Part shown: positions 61,226 to 64,000 of the stretch, piece by piece
How positions within the stretch are numbered: position 1 is the first letter of the stretch
Layout: every line of letters starts with the position of its first letter
NCBI RefSeq assembly: GCF_017976235.1
Contig: NZ_JACVHC010000006.1
Location: 124,001 to 188,000, forward strand
Direction of reading: 5' to 3'
DNA: 64,000 nt
Source of the DNA: Pseudomonas anatoliensis
Lineage (GTDB): Bacteria; Pseudomonadota; Gammaproteobacteria; Pseudomonadales; Pseudomonadaceae
Made by a program: the position numbers and the translations under genes
The notes under the pieces: generated by a model
Databases searched by the model: none
What the model was told of the DNA's origin: nothing
Seen by the model: only the letters and a program-made list of their open reading frames with translations

Positions 61226-62086
61226 ATGTCTTTAGCGGTGATTCAAATGGTCAGCCAGAGTGACGTGCTGGCCAATCTGGCCCAAGCCCGGCGCTTGCTT
61301 GAGCAGGCGGCGGCCGGTGGCGCGAGGCTGGCGGTGCTGCCGGAAAACTTCGCCGCCATGGGCCGTCGCGACATCGCCGATATCGGCCGCGCTGAAGCCC
61401 TTGGCGAAGGACCGATCCTGCCATGGTTGAAACAGGCCGCCCGCGACCTCAAGTTATGGATAGTGGCCGGCACATTGCCGTTGCCGCCGGTTGATCAGCC
61501 CGCGGGCAAATCGCACGCGTGTTCGCTGCTGGTCGACGATCAGGGCGAAACCGTTGCACGGTATGACAAGTTGCATCTGTTTGATGTGGATGTAGCGGAC
61601 AATCGAGGCCGTTACCGCGAATCCGATGACTATGCTTATGGCAGTGGTGTGGTGGTTGCGGATACACCGGTCGGTAAAGTGGGTCTGACCGTGTGTTACG
61701 ACCTGCGCTTTCCGGAGCTGTATAGCGAATTGCGCGCTGCCGGTGCCGAGTTGATTACCGCGCCATCGGCCTTTACCGCTGTGACCGGCGCGGCACATTG
61801 GGATGTATTGATCCGCGCGCGGGCCATCGAGACACAGTGTTATGTGCTGGCGGCTGCGCAGGGCGGAACCCATCCGGGGCCGCGAGAAACCTTTGGGCAT
61901 GCGGCGATTGTCGACCCATGGGGCCGTGTGCTGGCTAGTCAGGATCAAGGCGAAGCGGTGTTGCTGGCCGAACGCGACAGCAATGAACAAGCGTCCATCA
62001 GGGCGCGGATGCCGGTGACGAGTCATCGGCGGTTTTTCTCGCAGGGCGCACAGCGACCTGCTTCAGAACATGAATTTAAGGCCTAA
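61226..62086 (+). CDS. Carbon-nitrogen hydrolase (nitrilase superfamily)
   Basis: 286-residue amidase of the nitrilase superfamily, close to the Nit1/YbeM-type deaminated-glutathione amidase group. The catalytic triad is Glu40 (VLPENFA), Lys115 (YDKLHLFD) and Cys157 (VCYDLRFPEL). The ATG at 61226 has AGGAG five bases upstream. It lies between yhdP and tldD and is probably co-transcribed with tldD (3 bases between them). Its exact substrate is an inference from family position. Confidence 0.9.
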   Translation: MSLAVIQMVSQSDVLANLAQARRLLEQAAAGGARLAVLPENFAAMGRRDIADIGRAEALGEGPILPWLKQAARDLKLWIVAGTLPLPPVDQPAGKSHACSLLVDDQGETVARYDKLHLFDVDVADNRGRYRESDDYAYGSGVVVADTPVGKVGLTVCYDLRFPELYSELRAAGAELITAPSAFTAVTGAAHWDVLIRARAIETQCYVLAAAQGGTHPGPRETFGHAAIVDPWGRVLASQDQGEAVLLAERDSNEQASIRARMPVTSHRRFFSQGAQRPASEHEFKA

Positions 62087-62089
62087 ACC

Positions 62090-63532
62090 ATGAGCGAGTT
62101 GTTGTCCTCAGTCAGTGATCACCTTTTGGCGCCCGGCGGCGTGACGATCGAGAGCTTGCAAAGCGTTCTCGGCGATCTGGCGGGCCCTGGCATCGATGCT
62201 GCCGACCTGTATTTCCAGGGCCAGATCTCCGAGTCCTGGGCGCTGGAAGACGGCATCGTCAAGGAAGGCAGTTTCAATCTCGACCAAGGTGTCGGTGTGC
62301 GTGCGCAGTCCGGTGAAAAAACCGGTTTCGCCTACAGCAACGCGATCACCCTTGAAGCCCTGGGCGCTGCGGCGCGTGCGGCCCGTTCGATCTCCCGTGC
62401 CGGGCAGAACGGCACGGTGCAGGCGTTCACCACTCAGGACGTCGCCCAGTTGTATGCGCCGGACAATCCGCTGGAAGTGTTGAGCCGTGCCGAGAAAGTC
62501 GAACTGCTCAAGCGCATCGACGTCGCCACGCGCGCGCTCGATCCGCGAATTCAGCAAGTCAGCGTAAGCATGGCCGGGGTCTGGGAACGCATTCTTGTGG
62601 CCTCCACCGACGGCGGTCTGGCGGCGGATGTGCGGCCGCTGGTGCGTTTCAATGTCAGCGTTATCGTTGAGCAGAACGGCCGTCGCGAGCGCGGCGGCCA
62701 TGGCGGCGGCGGGCGTACCGACTACCGTTATTTCCTCGCTGAAGACCGCGCCATGGGTTATGCCCGTGAAGCGCTGCGTCAGGCGCTGGTGAACCTGGAA
62801 GCGATTCCGGCACCGGCCGGGACGCTGCCGGTGGTGCTGGGTTCGGGCTGGTCCGGTGTGCTGCTGCACGAAGCGGTTGGCCACGGTCTGGAAGGCGACT
62901 TCAACCGTAAGGGCAGCTCCGCCTACAGCGGTCGTATGGGCGAAATGGTTGCTTCCAAGCTCTGCACCATCGTCGATGACGGCACCTTGAGCGGCCGTCG
63001 CGGCTCGCTGAGCGTCGACGACGAAGGCACCCCGACCGAGTGCACCACGCTGATCGAAAACGGCGTGCTCAAGGGCTACATGCAGGACAAGCTCAACGCG
63101 CGCCTGATGGGCGTGGCCCGTACCGGCAACGGTCGTCGTGAATCCTACGCGCACCTGCCGATGCCGCGGATGACCAACACCTACATGCTGGGCGGCGAAA
63201 GCGATCCGGCGGAAATCATCGCCTCGGTGAAGAAAGGCATCTATTGCGCCAACCTCGGCGGTGGCCAGGTCGACATTACCAGCGGCAAATTTGTGTTCTC
63301 CACCAGCGAGGCGTATCTGATCGAAGACGGCAAGATCACCGCGCCGGTCAAGGGCGCGACGTTGATCGGCAACGGCCCCGAGGCGATGAGCCGGGTGTCG
63401 ATGGTCGGTAACGATCTTTCGCTCGATAGCGGTGTGGGGACGTGCGGCAAGGATGGGCAGTCGGTACCCGTGGGTGTTGGCCAGCCGACGCTGAAAATCG
63501 ATGCGATCACCGTGGGTGGCACGGGCGCATAA
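62090..63532 (+). CDS. tldD: Metalloprotease TldD
   Basis: 480-residue catalytic subunit of the TldD/TldE protease, involved in processing peptide antibiotics and degrading unfolded short peptides. The zinc site HEAVGHGLEGDF (HExxxH) lies near residue 262, and the conserved MPRMTNTYMLGG and GVGTCGKDGQSVPVGVGQPTLKIDAITVGG close the protein. It begins three bases after the nitrilase stop. The partner tldE/pmbA is not in the window but may follow yjgA beyond the edge. Confidence 0.96.
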   Translation: MSELLSSVSDHLLAPGGVTIESLQSVLGDLAGPGIDAADLYFQGQISESWALEDGIVKEGSFNLDQGVGVRAQSGEKTGFAYSNAITLEALGAAARAARSISRAGQNGTVQAFTTQDVAQLYAPDNPLEVLSRAEKVELLKRIDVATRALDPRIQQVSVSMAGVWERILVASTDGGLAADVRPLVRFNVSVIVEQNGRRERGGHGGGGRTDYRYFLAEDRAMGYAREALRQALVNLEAIPAPAGTLPVVLGSGWSGVLLHEAVGHGLEGDFNRKGSSAYSGRMGEMVASKLCTIVDDGTLSGRRGSLSVDDEGTPTECTTLIENGVLKGYMQDKLNARLMGVARTGNGRRESYAHLPMPRMTNTYMLGGESDPAEIIASVKKGIYCANLGGGQVDITSGKFVFSTSEAYLIEDGKITAPVKGATLIGNGPEAMSRVSMVGNDLSLDSGVGTCGKDGQSVPVGVGQPTLKIDAITVGGTGA

Positions 63533-63540
63533 ATAGATGC

Positions 63541-63613
63541 GTGTAGGCGCTGCCGAAGGCTGTGATCTTTTGATTTTTAATCGCAAAGATCGCAGCCTTC
63601 GGCAACTCCTACC
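63541..63613. repeat. REP pair, partly degenerate
   Basis: Short inverted pair with several changes (GTAGGCGCTG, GCTGTGATC, GGCAACTCC) relative to other copies, in the convergent gap after tldD. Confidence 0.8.
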
Positions 63614-63634
63614 GGGTGCAAGGCAGGGCGAATA

Positions 63635-64000
63635 TCAACGCAGACCGCGTTGAGTCTCGTCCAGCTCACGGATGTACTTGAAGATTTTACGGCTTGAGGC
63701 CGGCGCTTTGTTTTGCGCAACCTCATGCTGAGCCTGACGGATCAGGGAACGCAGTTGCTGGCGATCGGCGTCCGGGTATTCCAGGACGAATTTCTCCAGC
63801 ACGGCATCATCACCGGCGATAAGGCGGTCACGCCAGCGTTCGAGATTGTGGAAACGCTCGTTGTACTGACGAGTGGAGGCATCGAGTTGATCGAGCAAAA
63901 TGAGGATCGCGTCAGTGTCCTGATCGCGCATCAGTTTGCCGATGAACTGCAAATGCCGTTTCCGCGCGATATTCGCGGTGTGCTTCGGCGCATCGGCCAA
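63635..64000 (-). CDS. darP: Ribosome-associated protein YjgA/DarP (5' end outside window)
   Basis: C-terminal 121 residues of a DUF615/YjgA protein, a 50S-assembly-associated factor. Visible features are AKHTANIARKRHLQFIGKLMRDQD-type sequence (PKHTANIARKRHLQFIGKLMR), ILLDQLDASTRQYNERFHNLERWRDRLIAGDDAVLEKFVLEYPDADRQQLRSLIRQAQHE and a C-terminal basic end KIFKYIRELDETQRGLR. The start lies past base 64000. It converges on tldD, as in other pseudomonads, where it precedes pmbA. Confidence 0.9.
   Translation of the reverse strand: MADAPKHTANIARKRHLQFIGKLMRDQDTDAILILLDQLDASTRQYNERFHNLERWRDRLIAGDDAVLEKFVLEYPDADRQQLRSLIRQAQHEVAQNKAPASSRKIFKYIRELDETQRGLR

Overview
The window is chromosomal DNA of a Pseudomonas, most likely of the P. 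fluorescens group. The evidence is high-GC coding sequence, dense REP/REPIN pairs of the GTAGGAGCTGCCG..GCTGCGATCTTTTGA type in most intergenic gaps, and gene neighbourhoods that, from memory, follow the P. aeruginosa PA4473-PA4519 region (tldD, nitrilase, yhdP, rng, maf, mreDCB, gatCAB, rlpA-like, roxSR, dpp, piuABC, speC). There are no rRNA or tRNA genes, insertion sequences, prophage genes or CRISPR arrays.

Layout: 1-3.3 kb, the 3' part of a fructose PTS permease (fruA) and a Tat-exported PhoD phosphatase. 3.4-10.1 kb, an iron-uptake group: PepSY/flavodoxin reductase (piuB), TonB receptor (piuA), and divergently the dioxygenase piuC with a Sel1 protein. 10.1-13.5 kb, a compositionally foreign two-gene unit that looks like a single-chain fusion of the two subunits of an alpha-xenorhabdolysin (XaxA/XaxB, YaxA/YaxB) pore-forming toxin, followed by an unrecognised helical companion protein. 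13.5-19.2 kb, ornithine decarboxylase speC with a hairpin-bearing leader, and an OpuC-type quaternary-amine ABC transporter. 19.2-22.1 kb, prfC and two small orphan genes. 22.1-32.9 kb, the dipeptide import locus: dppBCDF, three dppA-type binding proteins and an OprD-family porin. 33-38.3 kb, a G/T-rich noncoding stretch, a SIMPL-domain protein, the redox two-component pair roxSR and an SbmA/YddA-type ABC protein.

38.5-45.5 kb is an aldarate (glucarate/galactarate) catabolic cluster: GntR regulator, 5-keto-4-deoxyglucarate dehydratase, alpha-ketoglutarate semialdehyde dehydrogenase, MFS transporter and galactarate dehydratase, feeding 2-oxoglutarate into the TCA cycle. 45.7-48.6 kb holds an AEC carrier, a carboxymuconolactone decarboxylase-like protein, a Na/Ca exchanger-like protein and an RlpA-like lipoprotein. 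48.8-52.1 kb is gatCAB (tRNA amidotransferase), divergent from the cell-shape and envelope block mreBCD-maf-rng-yhdP-nitrilase-tldD (52.3-63.5 kb). The window ends inside yjgA/darP.

The most unusual content is the fused toxin unit at 10.3-13.5 kb. Other points are a probable AUU start codon of mreC, a shared operator-like motif in the aldarate cluster, paired GCAA/TTGC operator-like sites upstream of the dipeptide porin, and REPIN arms that vary in a matched way.
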